From Lachnospiraceae bacterium UBA3633 (GTDB lineage Bacteria > Bacillota > Clostridia > Lachnospirales > Lachnospiraceae): 64,000 bases of DNA. The DNA is taken from assembly GCA_002374095.1 (NCBI GenBank), contig DFKY01000020.1, forward strand, positions 1 through 64,000, read 5' to 3'. Shown here in pieces: positions 14,846 through 24,470 of this stretch; within the stretch, counting starts at the first letter, position 1, and each line of letters begins with the position of its first letter. Both the position numbers and the translations under genes were made by a program. The notes beneath the pieces were generated by a model. That model searched no databases, had not been told where the DNA came from, and worked only from the letters and a program-made list of their open reading frames with translations.

Positions 14846-17815
14846 ATGTTTAGTTTAGATGATAATAATAAGTTATATTATAAGATTGAATCTTGTAAAG
14901 ACATAGAAGAAGTAAATCTTCAAGTTATAACTTTGATACATAAGGTGACAAAAGCAAAGATTATCCTTATGATTTCTGATGATAAAAATAGGGTTTTTAA
15001 CATTGCCTTTAAAACTCCTGTAAAAAACAGCAAAGGAACTCCTCATATACTTGAACATTCGGTTCTTTGTGGGTCAAGAAAGTATGATGTGAAAGACCCC
15101 TTTATAGAATTAGCAAAAAGTAGTGTCAATACATTTTTAAATGCAATGACTTATCCTGATAAAACTTGTTATCCTGTGGCATCAGCTAATCTTAAAGATT
15201 TTCACAATCTGATGGATGTGTATCTTGATGCAGTTTTTTATCCAAATGCCGTAAAGAATGATAAGATATTTAAGCAGGAGGGATGGCACTATGAGATAGA
15301 AGATAAAAGTTTAGATCTTAATGTCAATGGAGTAGTGCTAAATGAGATGAGAGGAGTATATTCTAATCCAGATGACATACTTGAGTCGGATATACTTAAA
15401 AATCTCTATGGCGGGACTAACTATGAGTATGAATATGGTGGATATCCGTTTGATATTATAGATCTTGACTACGATGAATTTAAAAACTTCCATAAGAGAT
15501 ATTATTCTCCATCCAATGCCATAATATATTTTTATGGAGCACTTGATTATAACTATGAACTTAGAAGTCTTCAAGAGAATTATCTAAAAGATTTTGATTA
15601 TATTGATGTAGATGCGAGTTTCACAGATGTAAAAGATTTTAAGAAAGATAATGAAATTACATCATATTATAATGTGGATACAGAAAATTTGAAAAATAAA
15701 GCATATATTACATGCAACTTTGCGATGGATGAAGAAAAAAATGGTCTAAATAAAATAGTTATGCAGATTATAGACTATATATTATTTTCTTCAGAATCAG
15801 CCATACTACGCAACAAGTTTCTTGAAGCAGGATATGGGGAGTCTATATATACAGTATGCGAGTATAGTGTAAAAAAAGCTTTCTATAGTATAATCGTCCA
15901 AAATATTGATGAAAATAAAAAGGAAAGTTTTATAAAATCACTCTATGATTCTATAAGAGATTTATTGGAAAATGGAATTGATGTAGAAAGGTTAAAGGCT
16001 GCAATCAATATTTTTCATTTTAATTATGCTGAAGGAGAGTATGGAAGGATGCCGAGAGGTCTTGTGTATACACTTACTTCTCTCGAGACATATCTTTACG
16101 GAGAAGATCCGACGGCTCTTATAAAGTATAAGGACGCTTTTGATTTTCTTTTGAAATTGGATTTGTCTGATAAAGGAAATATATTCTATAAAACTATTCA
16201 AAGAGTATTTTTAGATAATAATCATAGATGTATTAACTTGTTGCTACCAAAAAAAGGTTATGCGAAGGAAAAAAATGATTTATTAAATGAAATATTGAAA
16301 AAGAGAAAAAAGACACTTAGTGATATAGAACTCACAAAAATTATAGATAGCAGCAAAGAGTTAAAGATGTACCAAAAAGAGAAAGACAATGAAGAAGCAC
16401 TATCTTGTATACCAACGCTCAAGATATCTGACCTTGAAAGTGATGGGAAGTTTATAGATTATGAAAAGAAAAAGGTTACAGATACAGACATCATAATAAC
16501 GGAAGATAATGACAGAGAAGTAGTGTATATGGATGTACACTTTGATATTTCTGATTTTACAAAAGAAGAAATATATCTTATGTCATTAATAAATATTGTA
16601 TTATCAAAGATCGATCTTAAGACCATGTCATATGCGGATTTTGATAATTATATTGCAGAGAATTCTGGCGGAATAGATATAAAATTGAATATTTATGAAA
16701 AGATGACACATTTTAGCCTTGCAGTAAAATCATTTTATGATAAGTGTGATGAAGGACTTTCAATTTTAGAAAAGTTAATTAGAGAATCAATTTTTAAAGA
16801 TGCAGATAGGGTTGGCATGCTTATTGATGAGGAAAAGGCAAATGATTTTGTAAGCGTATTATCGTCAGGTCATATAAGTGCTATAAATCGAGCAGAGTCA
16901 ACAGTGACTTATCAAGCAAAAATAATTGATAAAGTTCATAATACTGGTATAGCGAGAAATCTATTTTTAAGATATGTGTCAGAAGCATATAGAAAAAATC
17001 CTACACTTTTTAATGACGCTATGGAGCTTTTATTTAAAAAAGCAATATCAAAGAAATTGTATTATTCTGTATCAGTGAGTGAAAAATATAGCGATAAGGC
17101 AAAAGTGGCATTTGAAAATTTTGATAAAAAGATAGAGAGTTTAAGAAGAGAGTATGATTTTACAAAAGAAGATGGAGATAGATTAAAAAGCAAGGTCGAA
17201 AATATCAGTAAAATTATACCATTTGATGACTTTGATAAAAAGGTAAAGAAAGAAGCGATAGTAGTACCAACAGATGTGAACTTTGTATCAATCGCAAATA
17301 AATTTTCAAAAAATGGAGAGATTGGAAGACTTTCTCTTTTGAAGACGCTTTTTAACTATGAGTATCTATGGACAAATATCCGAGTTCTTGGTGGTGCATA
17401 TGGATGCATGTCATTTTTTAAGAGAAGAGGCAACTATGATTTCGTATCTTATAGAGATCCAAATTTAAAGAAAACAAATGATACATTTTATGGAATATAT
17501 GATTATCTTAAAAATATAGATATGTCTTATGATATGATAGAAAAATATATTATAGGGTCTGTAGGTGTGTATGATAATCCTGTAAGTATTGTAGATAATT
17601 ATAAGAAAAATGTTGCTGCATATTTTAACGGCACGACAAATGACGAGATAAAGAAAGAAAGAGCTGATCTTTTATCTATGAAACCATCTGACCTTAAAGA
17701 ACTATCAGAAGTATTTGCTGATATAAAAGAGTCTGAAGCTGTCGCTATAATATGTGAAAAAGATATGAGTGAAGCAGAGAAAATGTATGATAAGGTATGG
17801 AAACTTTCGGCATGA
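14846..17815 (+). CDS. M16C zinc metallopeptidase (presequence protease-like)
   Basis: A 989-residue protease of the pitrilysin/insulinase superfamily, subfamily M16C. The inverted zinc motif HxxEH is HILEH near residue 67. A downstream NEMRG glutamate (near residue 160) is the third ligand. The downstream FLNAMTYPDKTCYPVAS matches the family. The C-terminal half is the usual inactive repeat pair (LGGAYGCMSFF near 850). These enzymes degrade short peptides in a closed chamber. No signal peptide is visible, so it probably acts in the cytoplasm. The ATG directly follows the stop of the DUF218 gene, and the end overlaps era by four bases. Confidence 0.93.
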   Translation: MFSLDDNNKLYYKIESCKDIEEVNLQVITLIHKVTKAKIILMISDDKNRVFNIAFKTPVKNSKGTPHILEHSVLCGSRKYDVKDPFIELAKSSVNTFLNAMTYPDKTCYPVASANLKDFHNLMDVYLDAVFYPNAVKNDKIFKQEGWHYEIEDKSLDLNVNGVVLNEMRGVYSNPDDILESDILKNLYGGTNYEYEYGGYPFDIIDLDYDEFKNFHKRYYSPSNAIIYFYGALDYNYELRSLQENYLKDFDYIDVDASFTDVKDFKKDNEITSYYNVDTENLKNKAYITCNFAMDEEKNGLNKIVMQIIDYILFSSESAILRNKFLEAGYGESIYTVCEYSVKKAFYSIIVQNIDENKKESFIKSLYDSIRDLLENGIDVERLKAAINIFHFNYAEGEYGRMPRGLVYTLTSLETYLYGEDPTALIKYKDAFDFLLKLDLSDKGNIFYKTIQRVFLDNNHRCINLLLPKKGYAKEKNDLLNEILKKRKKTLSDIELTKIIDSSKELKMYQKEKDNEEALSCIPTLKISDLESDGKFIDYEKKKVTDTDIIITEDNDREVVYMDVHFDISDFTKEEIYLMSLINIVLSKIDLKTMSYADFDNYIAENSGGIDIKLNIYEKMTHFSLAVKSFYDKCDEGLSILEKLIRESIFKDADRVGMLIDEEKANDFVSVLSSGHISAINRAESTVTYQAKIIDKVHNTGIARNLFLRYVSEAYRKNPTLFNDAMELLFKKAISKKLYYSVSVSEKYSDKAKVAFENFDKKIESLRREYDFTKEDGDRLKSKVENISKIIPFDDFDKKVKKEAIVVPTDVNFVSIANKFSKNGEIGRLSLLKTLFNYEYLWTNIRVLGGAYGCMSFFKRRGNYDFVSYRDPNLKKTNDTFYGIYDYLKNIDMSYDMIEKYIIGSVGVYDNPVSIVDNYKKNVAAYFNGTTNDEIKKERADLLSMKPSDLKELSEVFADIKESEAVAIICEKDMSEAEKMYDKVWKLSA

Positions 17816-18714
17816 TTAGAAGTGGATTTGTATCTATAATTGGACTACCAAATTCTGGGAAATCTACATATTTAAATGCAGTTTTAAAAGAAAATATTGC
17901 AATTACATCAAGAAAACCTCAGACAACAAGAAGAAATTTAAAAGGCATATATAATGATGATGATTCGCAAATCGTATTTGTAGATACACCTGGTGTAAAT
18001 ACTGGAAAAGCAATGCTTGATAAATATATGGAGAAATCCGTCTCGTCATCTTTATCTGATATTGATCTTTTGATAATAATGATAGATGTAAATACCTATA
18101 AAGTGGACAAATTTGATAAGCTGATAAGTGTAATAAGAAAAAGTCGTGCTCCCAAGGTAATAATCATCAACAAAATAGATGCATACGAGGGTGACATTGA
18201 TGCTGCTAAAGAAGAAATAAAGATTATCTTTTCAGATGTTTCAGAAATAAAAGAAATATTTTGCATATCAGCTTTGAAGAAAAAAAATATAAAAGAGGTA
18301 ATCGTAGAATTAAAAAAATACCTAAAAGATAATTGTAGGTATTATGATACAGAGTTCCTTACAGATGAGCCCACAAAGAAAATAGTAGCAGATATGATTA
18401 GACAGCAGTGCTTATATAAGCTTGATAAAGAAGTTCCTCATAGCATAGAAGTTGTTGTAGAGAGTATGAAGATGTCAAAATCAAAATGCATGCAGATAGA
18501 AGCTTTGATAGTATGTGACAAAGAAGCTCATAAAAAGATAATAATAGGAAAAAACGGCGTAATGATTAAAAATATCGGCATAGGCAGTAGGATAAGTATA
18601 GAGAAATTTCTTGATGAAAAGGTAAATCTCAAGCTAAATGTTATTGTGAAAGAAAATTGGCGAAATGAAAAAACTAAACTTATAAACTTTGGGTATGATA
18701 TAGATAATATTTAG
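17812..18714 (+). CDS. era: GTPase Era
   Basis: Ribosome-assembly GTPase that binds the 3' end of 16S rRNA. G1 is GLPNSGKST near residue 10, G3 is DTPGVN near 60, and G4 is NKID near 120. The C-terminal KH domain holds the GKNG loop near residue 248. The ATG at 17812 is preferred over one 15 bases upstream, because the ATGA overlap with the preceding stop is the normal arrangement here and the protein then starts just before the first strand. That gives 300 residues. recO follows after a 33-base gap, a common pairing. Confidence 0.95.
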   Translation: MIRSGFVSIIGLPNSGKSTYLNAVLKENIAITSRKPQTTRRNLKGIYNDDDSQIVFVDTPGVNTGKAMLDKYMEKSVSSSLSDIDLLIIMIDVNTYKVDKFDKLISVIRKSRAPKVIIINKIDAYEGDIDAAKEEIKIIFSDVSEIKEIFCISALKKKNIKEVIVELKKYLKDNCRYYDTEFLTDEPTKKIVADMIRQQCLYKLDKEVPHSIEVVVESMKMSKSKCMQIEALIVCDKEAHKKIIIGKNGVMIKNIGIGSRISIEKFLDEKVNLKLNVIVKENWRNEKTKLINFGYDIDNI

Positions 18715-18747
18715 TTTAAAGGTGCAGTTTATAAAAAGAAAAAATAA

Positions 18748-19404
18748 ATGAGTAGCATTAATACTTTAAAAGTTGCATCTGTAGTTATTAAAGAAGAGAC
18801 ATATAAAGAATATGATAAGCTTTTTACGCTTTTCACTAAGGATTTTGGAAAGATAAGGGCTTATGCCTTTGGCGTAAGAAGAGAGCATTCAAAAAAAATA
18901 GGAGCACTTAGACTTTTTTCTTTTGTGGAAGTTACACTAGAAAATAAAAATGATAGCTATACTTTAATTGATGCAAAAGTTTTAGATGGATTTGAAGAGT
19001 TTACAAAAGACTACGAAATCACCTGTTATGCGGCTTATTTTGTAGAACTTATAGATTATTTTTCATATGAGAATATGGAAAGCGAGAATGTATTTAGGCT
19101 TTTATATTATACATTTAAGGCACTTTCAAAAGGCAATATAAATTGTAAACTTATAAAAAGTATTTATGAACTTAAAATGCTTAAATATCAAGGTGAATAT
19201 GTAGATAGTGAGAATTTAAAAAATAAAAATGCTACAGTTGCTTATACATGGGATCGTGTGCTTACAAGTGACCCAAAAGAATTGTATACCTTTAAACTTG
19301 AAGAAGATATCTTTAAAATATTTAGAAATGAAGTTGATAGAGAGTTTAGACAAAAAGTTGATAAAAAATTTAAGTCTCTTGAGAGTATAGGACGTGAATT
19401 ATAA
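18748..19404 (+). CDS. recO: DNA repair protein RecO
   Basis: Loads RecA onto SSB-covered DNA with RecR and anneals single strands. The N-terminal OB-fold is visible (ASVVIKEETYKEYDKLFTLF, then GKIRAYAFGVR and FSFVEVTLE). A helical domain follows. At 218 residues it is somewhat short. The paired cysteines that form a zinc site in many RecO proteins are absent from the middle region. Its place after era is typical. The end overlaps the following gene by 11 bases. Confidence 0.88.
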   Translation: MSSINTLKVASVVIKEETYKEYDKLFTLFTKDFGKIRAYAFGVRREHSKKIGALRLFSFVEVTLENKNDSYTLIDAKVLDGFEEFTKDYEITCYAAYFVELIDYFSYENMESENVFRLLYYTFKALSKGNINCKLIKSIYELKMLKYQGEYVDSENLKNKNATVAYTWDRVLTSDPKELYTFKLEEDIFKIFRNEVDREFRQKVDKKFKSLESIGREL

Positions 19405-20089
19405 TAAAAGTTTTGAAAACTTTATACAAAAGAGTCATACTTATGAAGACCTATATGACTTTGTGATGAAAAGCGATAATATTTGTCCGCTCAAAGAAAA
19501 TGTTTTCAGGTTTATGCATCAAGACATTTCAAAGGCAAAAGTAATAATACTTGGTATGGATCCATATTCATCAACTTATGAGAAAGATGGCGTAGAAGTT
19601 CCGGTTGCAACTGGTAGATCATTTGAAGTAGCAAATGTTGAAAGATGGACTGATAGTTATAGACAAGTATCGTTAACAAATATTTTTAAGGCACTTGCTT
19701 ATAAAAGATTTGGAAAAATCTATACAATGAATGAATTGAGATCAATTGTCAATGAAAAAAACTTTAGATACATAAATATTCATGATTGGTTTGATGCTAT
19801 GGAAAAAGAAGGGGTGGTGTTCTTAAATGCAACTCTTACTACTATAATGCATAAGACAGGTGCTCATATAAATGTGTGGTCAAGATTTATGGATGAACTT
19901 ATAAAATATATTGTAGACAGTACAAAAGATATAAAGTGGCTTATCTGGGGAGAAAGTGCAAGAAAAAGAGTTTTTAACTTGGTAGATGACAAAAATATAG
20001 TTTACACATGTCACCCTGCAAGTAGAGTAAATAATACATTTGTAAAAGATTGTTGTTTTGAAAAAATATTAAATGTTAATTGGGTATAA
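19394..20089 (+). CDS. Divergent family 1-like uracil-DNA glycosylase
   Basis: 231 residues. The order of motifs follows Ung. LGMDPYS stands for GQDPYH, GRSFEV for the uracil-contacting loop, VVFLNATLT for LLLNTVLT, LIWGESARK for LLWGxxA, and CHPASR for the HPSPLS DNA loop. The catalytic Asp of DPY is kept, but the Gln before it is Met, and the second loop lacks the usual Ser-Pro. Uracil removal is therefore likely but not certain, and specificity may differ. The start is GTG at 19394, overlapping recO by 11 bases. It is grouped with recO and, further on, mutS. Confidence 0.8.
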   Translation: MNYNKSFENFIQKSHTYEDLYDFVMKSDNICPLKENVFRFMHQDISKAKVIILGMDPYSSTYEKDGVEVPVATGRSFEVANVERWTDSYRQVSLTNIFKALAYKRFGKIYTMNELRSIVNEKNFRYINIHDWFDAMEKEGVVFLNATLTTIMHKTGAHINVWSRFMDELIKYIVDSTKDIKWLIWGESARKRVFNLVDDKNIVYTCHPASRVNNTFVKDCCFEKILNVNWV

Positions 20090-20100
20090 AGGAGACTAAA

Positions 20101-20697
20101 ATGAAATCAAATACAAAAAAAATAGCGGTGATTGCATTTCTTGGTGCATTAAGTGGGGTATTGATGTTTTATGATTTTCCTATTCCTATCGCACCAAGCT
20201 TTATGAAAATGGATTTATCAGAATTGCCTGTTATAATAGGTGGTTTTTTGCTTGGACCGGTTGCGTCTGTCATAATAGCTGCCATAAAGATACTTATAAA
20301 ACTTGCATTTAAATCGACATCAACTATGTTTCTTGGCGAATTTGCCAATTTCATAGGAAGTATCGCATATGCTGTGCCAGCGAGTGTCATATATACGAGA
20401 CTTAAAAATAAAAAAAGAGCAATAATAGGATTGGTAGTTGGCATCTTACTATCAAGCACTGTATGCACACTGTGTAATGCGTATTTTCTATTTCCACTTT
20501 ATATGAATGTGTTTCATATGAGTGAAGAAGTGATAATTGGTATGTGCCAAGCAATAATACCATCTATAGATAGTATGCTTAAGGTTATGCTTTTTTCTGT
20601 ATTCCCATTTAACATAGTTAAATTTACTATTACATCTATAATAACATATATTTTTTATAAAAGCATATCGAAAGTAATTAAAAATATAATAAAATGA
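20101..20697 (+). CDS. ribU: ECF transporter riboflavin-binding S component
   Basis: A 198-residue integral membrane protein with five or six helices. The N-terminal segment FLGALSGVLMFYDFPIP and MKMDLSELPVIIGGFLLGP are the riboflavin-binding signature of RibU. It works with a shared EcfAA'T module encoded elsewhere. The ATG at 20101 is chosen because AAGGAG lies directly upstream. An earlier in-frame start would place that site inside the gene. No FMN riboswitch fits in the 11 bases before it, so it appears to be expressed as part of the operon. Riboflavin supply would suit the flavin-rich Rnf complex further downstream. Confidence 0.9.
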   Translation: MKSNTKKIAVIAFLGALSGVLMFYDFPIPIAPSFMKMDLSELPVIIGGFLLGPVASVIIAAIKILIKLAFKSTSTMFLGEFANFIGSIAYAVPASVIYTRLKNKKRAIIGLVVGILLSSTVCTLCNAYFLFPLYMNVFHMSEEVIIGMCQAIIPSIDSMLKVMLFSVFPFNIVKFTITSIITYIFYKSISKVIKNIIK

Positions 20698-22028
20698 TAT
20701 CAAAGTCACAAAAAACTTATAAGATAATTACTTTTGGTTGCCAGATGAATGCAAGGGATAGTGAGAAGCTTGCAGGGGTACTTGAAGAAAAAGGATATGT
20801 GGAAGGTATTGATGATGTATCATCTGATATAGTCATATTTAATACTTGTACCGTCCGTGAAAATGCAAGTAATCGTCTCTATGGAAGAGTGGGATATTTA
20901 AAAAAATCTTGCATGGAAAATAAAAATAAGATTGTCGGTATATGTGGATGCATGATGCAAGAAAAAGATGAAGTGGAGACTATAAAAAAGAAATATCCTT
21001 ATGTAAAATTAATCTTTGGTACACACAATATAGATGAATTTTCACTTTATATTGATAGAGCGTTATCTGAAGATAAAAGGGTTATAGAAGTCAGAGATAA
21101 GGCACTTGGTGTAGAGAGAGATATGCCATCAAAAAGAGTATTTCCTTTTAAGTGTGGCGTGAATATTATGTATGGCTGTGACAATTTTTGTGCATATTGC
21201 ATAGTGCCATATGTGCGTGGTCGAGAAAGAAGTAGAGATGTAAAAGCGATTATAGACGAGATAAAAAGAGATATTGCTGATGGCGTTATAGAAGTTATGC
21301 TACTCGGTCAAAATGTCAATTCATATAAAGGGAAAGATACAGACGGAAACATAGTTTCATTTCCAGATCTTCTTGATAGGGTATGTAAGATAGAAGGGCT
21401 TAAGAGAGTTAGATTTATGACATCTCATCCAAAAGATCTTTCAGATGAGCTCATAAAAGTGGTAAGGGATAATGAAAATTGCTGTAAGCATATCCACCTG
21501 CCAGTACAGTCTGGGTCTACTCATATACTTGAGATGATGAATAGACATTATACAAGAGATAGTTATGTGGATATAGTTGATAAGATTAGAAGAGAAATAC
21601 CTGATGTGGCGATTACGACAGATATTATAGTTGGCTTTCCAGGAGAGTCTGAAGATGATTTTGAAGCGACTTTAAGCCTTGTAAAAGAAGTAAAGTTTGA
21701 TTCTGTCTTTACATTTGAATATTCGAAAAGGACAGGAACTAAAGCGGCAAGCATGGAAAATCAGGTGGATGAAAAAGTAGTAAAAGATAGATTTGAAAGA
21801 TTGCTTAAAGAAGTGGAAAGTAGTTCAAGAACCAATATAGATAGATATATTGGTAGGGTTATTGATGTACTTGTTGAATCAAAAGATAGAGAAAAGGGCA
21901 AGCTTACGGGTAGGCTTTCAAATAATTATCTTGTTCACTTTGATGGTGATGAAAGTCTCGTCGGTAAGATTGTAGATGTAAAGCTTATAAAACCATTTGG
22001 GTTTTATTTTGAGGGAAAATTGTGTTGA
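20694..22028 (+). CDS. miaB: tRNA-2-methylthio-N6-dimethylallyladenosine synthase
   Basis: Radical SAM methylthiotransferase acting on A37 of tRNAs reading UNN codons. The N-terminal UPF0004 domain carries its cluster cysteines (TFGCQMN, NTCTVRENA, GICGCMMQE). The radical SAM triad is CDNFCAYC near residue 163. A C-terminal TRAM domain covers the last 60 residues. The length of 444 residues is normal. The start overlaps the ribU stop as ATGA. mutS follows with a seven-base overlap, and miaB-mutS is a common clostridial order. Confidence 0.95.
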   Translation: MISKSQKTYKIITFGCQMNARDSEKLAGVLEEKGYVEGIDDVSSDIVIFNTCTVRENASNRLYGRVGYLKKSCMENKNKIVGICGCMMQEKDEVETIKKKYPYVKLIFGTHNIDEFSLYIDRALSEDKRVIEVRDKALGVERDMPSKRVFPFKCGVNIMYGCDNFCAYCIVPYVRGRERSRDVKAIIDEIKRDIADGVIEVMLLGQNVNSYKGKDTDGNIVSFPDLLDRVCKIEGLKRVRFMTSHPKDLSDELIKVVRDNENCCKHIHLPVQSGSTHILEMMNRHYTRDSYVDIVDKIRREIPDVAITTDIIVGFPGESEDDFEATLSLVKEVKFDSVFTFEYSKRTGTKAASMENQVDEKVVKDRFERLLKEVESSSRTNIDRYIGRVIDVLVESKDREKGKLTGRLSNNYLVHFDGDESLVGKIVDVKLIKPFGFYFEGKLC

Positions 22029-24469
22029 TAGATGAATTAAAAAAAGAAGACAATAAAAATTTGTCTCCTATGATGAGACAATATTTTGATATAGTAAAAA
22101 GCTATAATGATGCTATAGTCTTTTTTAGAGTCGGAGATTTTTATGAAACATTTTTCGAACAAGCAAAACTTGTCAGCAAAGCTTTAAATCTTGTACTTAC
22201 AGGAAAAGAATGTGGCCTTGATGAAAAAGCACCTATGTGTGGAGTTCCTCATCACGCAGTAGATGTATATATGTCAAAACTTGTAAGGCTTGGCTATAAA
22301 GTAGCTATCGCAGAGCAGATGGAAGATCCAAGATTTGCTAAGGGTATAGTGAAAAGAGAAGTGACTAAAGTTATAACACCTGGGACAGTGCTTGCGACAG
22401 AGTATCTTGATGAGAAAGTCAATAATTTTATCATATCTGTATACTTTGCAAAAGGGAAATATGGTATAGCATTGCTTGACTTCTCTACTGGTGATTTTAT
22501 GATAAGCGATGTCTATGATAATAAAACCATAGAAGACTTATACACAAAGTATGATCCTAAAGAAATGCTTGTCAATGCCAATGTAGCAAATTCAAGTCTA
22601 AATATTGATGATTTGAAAGCAAGATACAATGTGGCGGTGACTATTGTAAATGAAAATGTATACGACTTAAATAATATAAAGAATAAAGAGCATGAGTTAC
22701 TTGATAAGCTTTTGAAGACACTGCCTAATTATAAAGACATAAGTGAAGACAATTCGATTTTTGCAGCGATAGCAGCATATAATTATGTAAGAGAGAACCA
22801 AAAGGCAGAACTTTCTCATATAGAGTCTATAAAATATCTTGATGATAAAAAATATATGTATCTTGATACAGCTACTATAAAAAACCTTGAGCTTACAGAA
22901 GGGATACGAGATAGAGAAAAGAAAGGAACTCTTATCAATGTCCTTGATAAAACGATGACTGCAATGGGAGGGAGACTTCTAAATCGATATATAGAGGAGC
23001 CACTTAAAGATAGAGATCTTATATCATATAGACAAGATGCAGTAAAGGCATTTATAGATAGGAGTGTAGACCTATCAGAGCTTAGAGAATATCTTAGTTC
23101 GATCTATGACCTTGAAAGAATCGCTACAAGAATAGTTATGAAACATGCAAATGCAAGAGACTTGATAGCTTTTAAGAACTCTATATATACACTTCCTTAT
23201 ATCAAGGGACTACTTTCTGAATTTGATTCAGAGTTTTCAAAAGATACAGTTGCTCATTTTGATACATTAAAGGATATCTATGATTTAATAGATGAAAGCA
23301 TAGTTGATGATCCTCCATATCTTATGCATGAAGGAAAAATTCTCAAAGATGGCTTTAATGAAGAAGTGGACAAGTATAGAAGAAGTAAAACTGATGGAAA
23401 AAAATGGCTTGTGGAACTTGAAGAAAAGGAAAGAGATAAGACTGGCATAAAGAATTTAAAGATAAAGTTTAGCAGAGTTTCGGGATATCTTTTTGAGATA
23501 ACCAATACATATAAAGGCGAAGTTCCTTCATATTTTATAAGGAAACAAACTCTTTCAAATGCGGAAAGATACACTACTAAAGAATTAACAGACTTGCAAA
23601 ATGTTATAGTTAGTGCAGATGATAGACTTGCAAGTCTTGAATATGAGATTTTTCAAGATGTGCGAGATAGTATAGCTAAAGAGCTTGACCGCATAAGGAA
23701 TACGGCTTCAAATATTGCAGTTATAGATGTGCTTAGCAATTTTGCATATGTAGCATCTAAAAATAATTATGTGATGCCACATATCAATGTTGATGGAGTC
23801 ATTAAAATAGTAGAAGGTAGGCATCCTGTAGTAGAAAAATTGTCAAGTATAGAGACATTTATTTCAAATGATACAAATCTTGATAAAGATAATTTTATAG
23901 ACATAATCACAGGTCCCAATATGGCAGGGAAATCTACATATATGAGACAAGTGGCACTTATCTGCCTTATGGCACATATTGGATCTTTTGTGCCAGCAAG
24001 AGAAGCAGACATTGCCTTACTTGATAGAATTTTTACACGTGTCGGTGCAAGTGACGACCTGACAAGAGGCAAGTCTACATTTATGGTAGAGATGAGCGAA
24101 ATTGCCAATATTATAAAAAATGCAACTAAAGATTCTCTTATAATACTTGATGAGATAGGCAGGGGAACAAGTACTTATGATGGATTATCTATTGCGTGGG
24201 CTGTGATAGAGTATATAAGTAAAACAACAAAAGCAAAAACACTTTTCGCTACACACTATCATGAGCTTACAGAACTTGAAGGAAAAGTAGAGGGCGTGAA
24301 TAATTTTAATATAGAAGTAATAGAAAAAGATGATGATATAAAGTTTTTAAGGAAGATAGTGAGAGGCAGAGCACTTAAAAGCTATGGCATCGCAGTTGCA
24401 AAACTTGCTGGTGTGCCAGATGAAATTATTGAAAGTGCAAAAAGGCATCTTAAGAATCTACAGAATTAG
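22022..24469 (+). CDS. mutS: DNA mismatch repair protein MutS
   Basis: Recognises mismatches and starts repair with MutL. The N-terminal mismatch-binding domain has the Phe-x-Glu loop (GDFYETF) near residue 37. The lever and clamp region follows. The ABC-type ATPase has Walker A GPNMAGKSTYMRQ near residue 630 and Walker B LIILDEIGRGTSTYDG. At 815 residues the C-terminal tetramer tail is short or missing. The start is GTG at 22022 after GAGGG (22011-22015); a TTG follows immediately. mutL is not adjacent but lies 26 kb downstream. Confidence 0.96.
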   Translation: MLIDELKKEDNKNLSPMMRQYFDIVKSYNDAIVFFRVGDFYETFFEQAKLVSKALNLVLTGKECGLDEKAPMCGVPHHAVDVYMSKLVRLGYKVAIAEQMEDPRFAKGIVKREVTKVITPGTVLATEYLDEKVNNFIISVYFAKGKYGIALLDFSTGDFMISDVYDNKTIEDLYTKYDPKEMLVNANVANSSLNIDDLKARYNVAVTIVNENVYDLNNIKNKEHELLDKLLKTLPNYKDISEDNSIFAAIAAYNYVRENQKAELSHIESIKYLDDKKYMYLDTATIKNLELTEGIRDREKKGTLINVLDKTMTAMGGRLLNRYIEEPLKDRDLISYRQDAVKAFIDRSVDLSELREYLSSIYDLERIATRIVMKHANARDLIAFKNSIYTLPYIKGLLSEFDSEFSKDTVAHFDTLKDIYDLIDESIVDDPPYLMHEGKILKDGFNEEVDKYRRSKTDGKKWLVELEEKERDKTGIKNLKIKFSRVSGYLFEITNTYKGEVPSYFIRKQTLSNAERYTTKELTDLQNVIVSADDRLASLEYEIFQDVRDSIAKELDRIRNTASNIAVIDVLSNFAYVASKNNYVMPHINVDGVIKIVEGRHPVVEKLSSIETFISNDTNLDKDNFIDIITGPNMAGKSTYMRQVALICLMAHIGSFVPAREADIALLDRIFTRVGASDDLTRGKSTFMVEMSEIANIIKNATKDSLIILDEIGRGTSTYDGLSIAWAVIEYISKTTKAKTLFATHYHELTELEGKVEGVNNFNIEVIEKDDDIKFLRKIVRGRALKSYGIAVAKLAGVPDEIIESAKRHLKNLQN

Positions 24470-24470
24470 T

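Noticed and set aside
20089..20101. FMN riboswitch before ribU
   Set aside because: Only 11 bases separate it from the previous gene, and no conserved aptamer sequence was seen.
23767..24108. 113-residue minus-strand frame inside mutS
   Set aside because: Antisense shadow of a highly conserved ATPase region; no ribosome site or family match.
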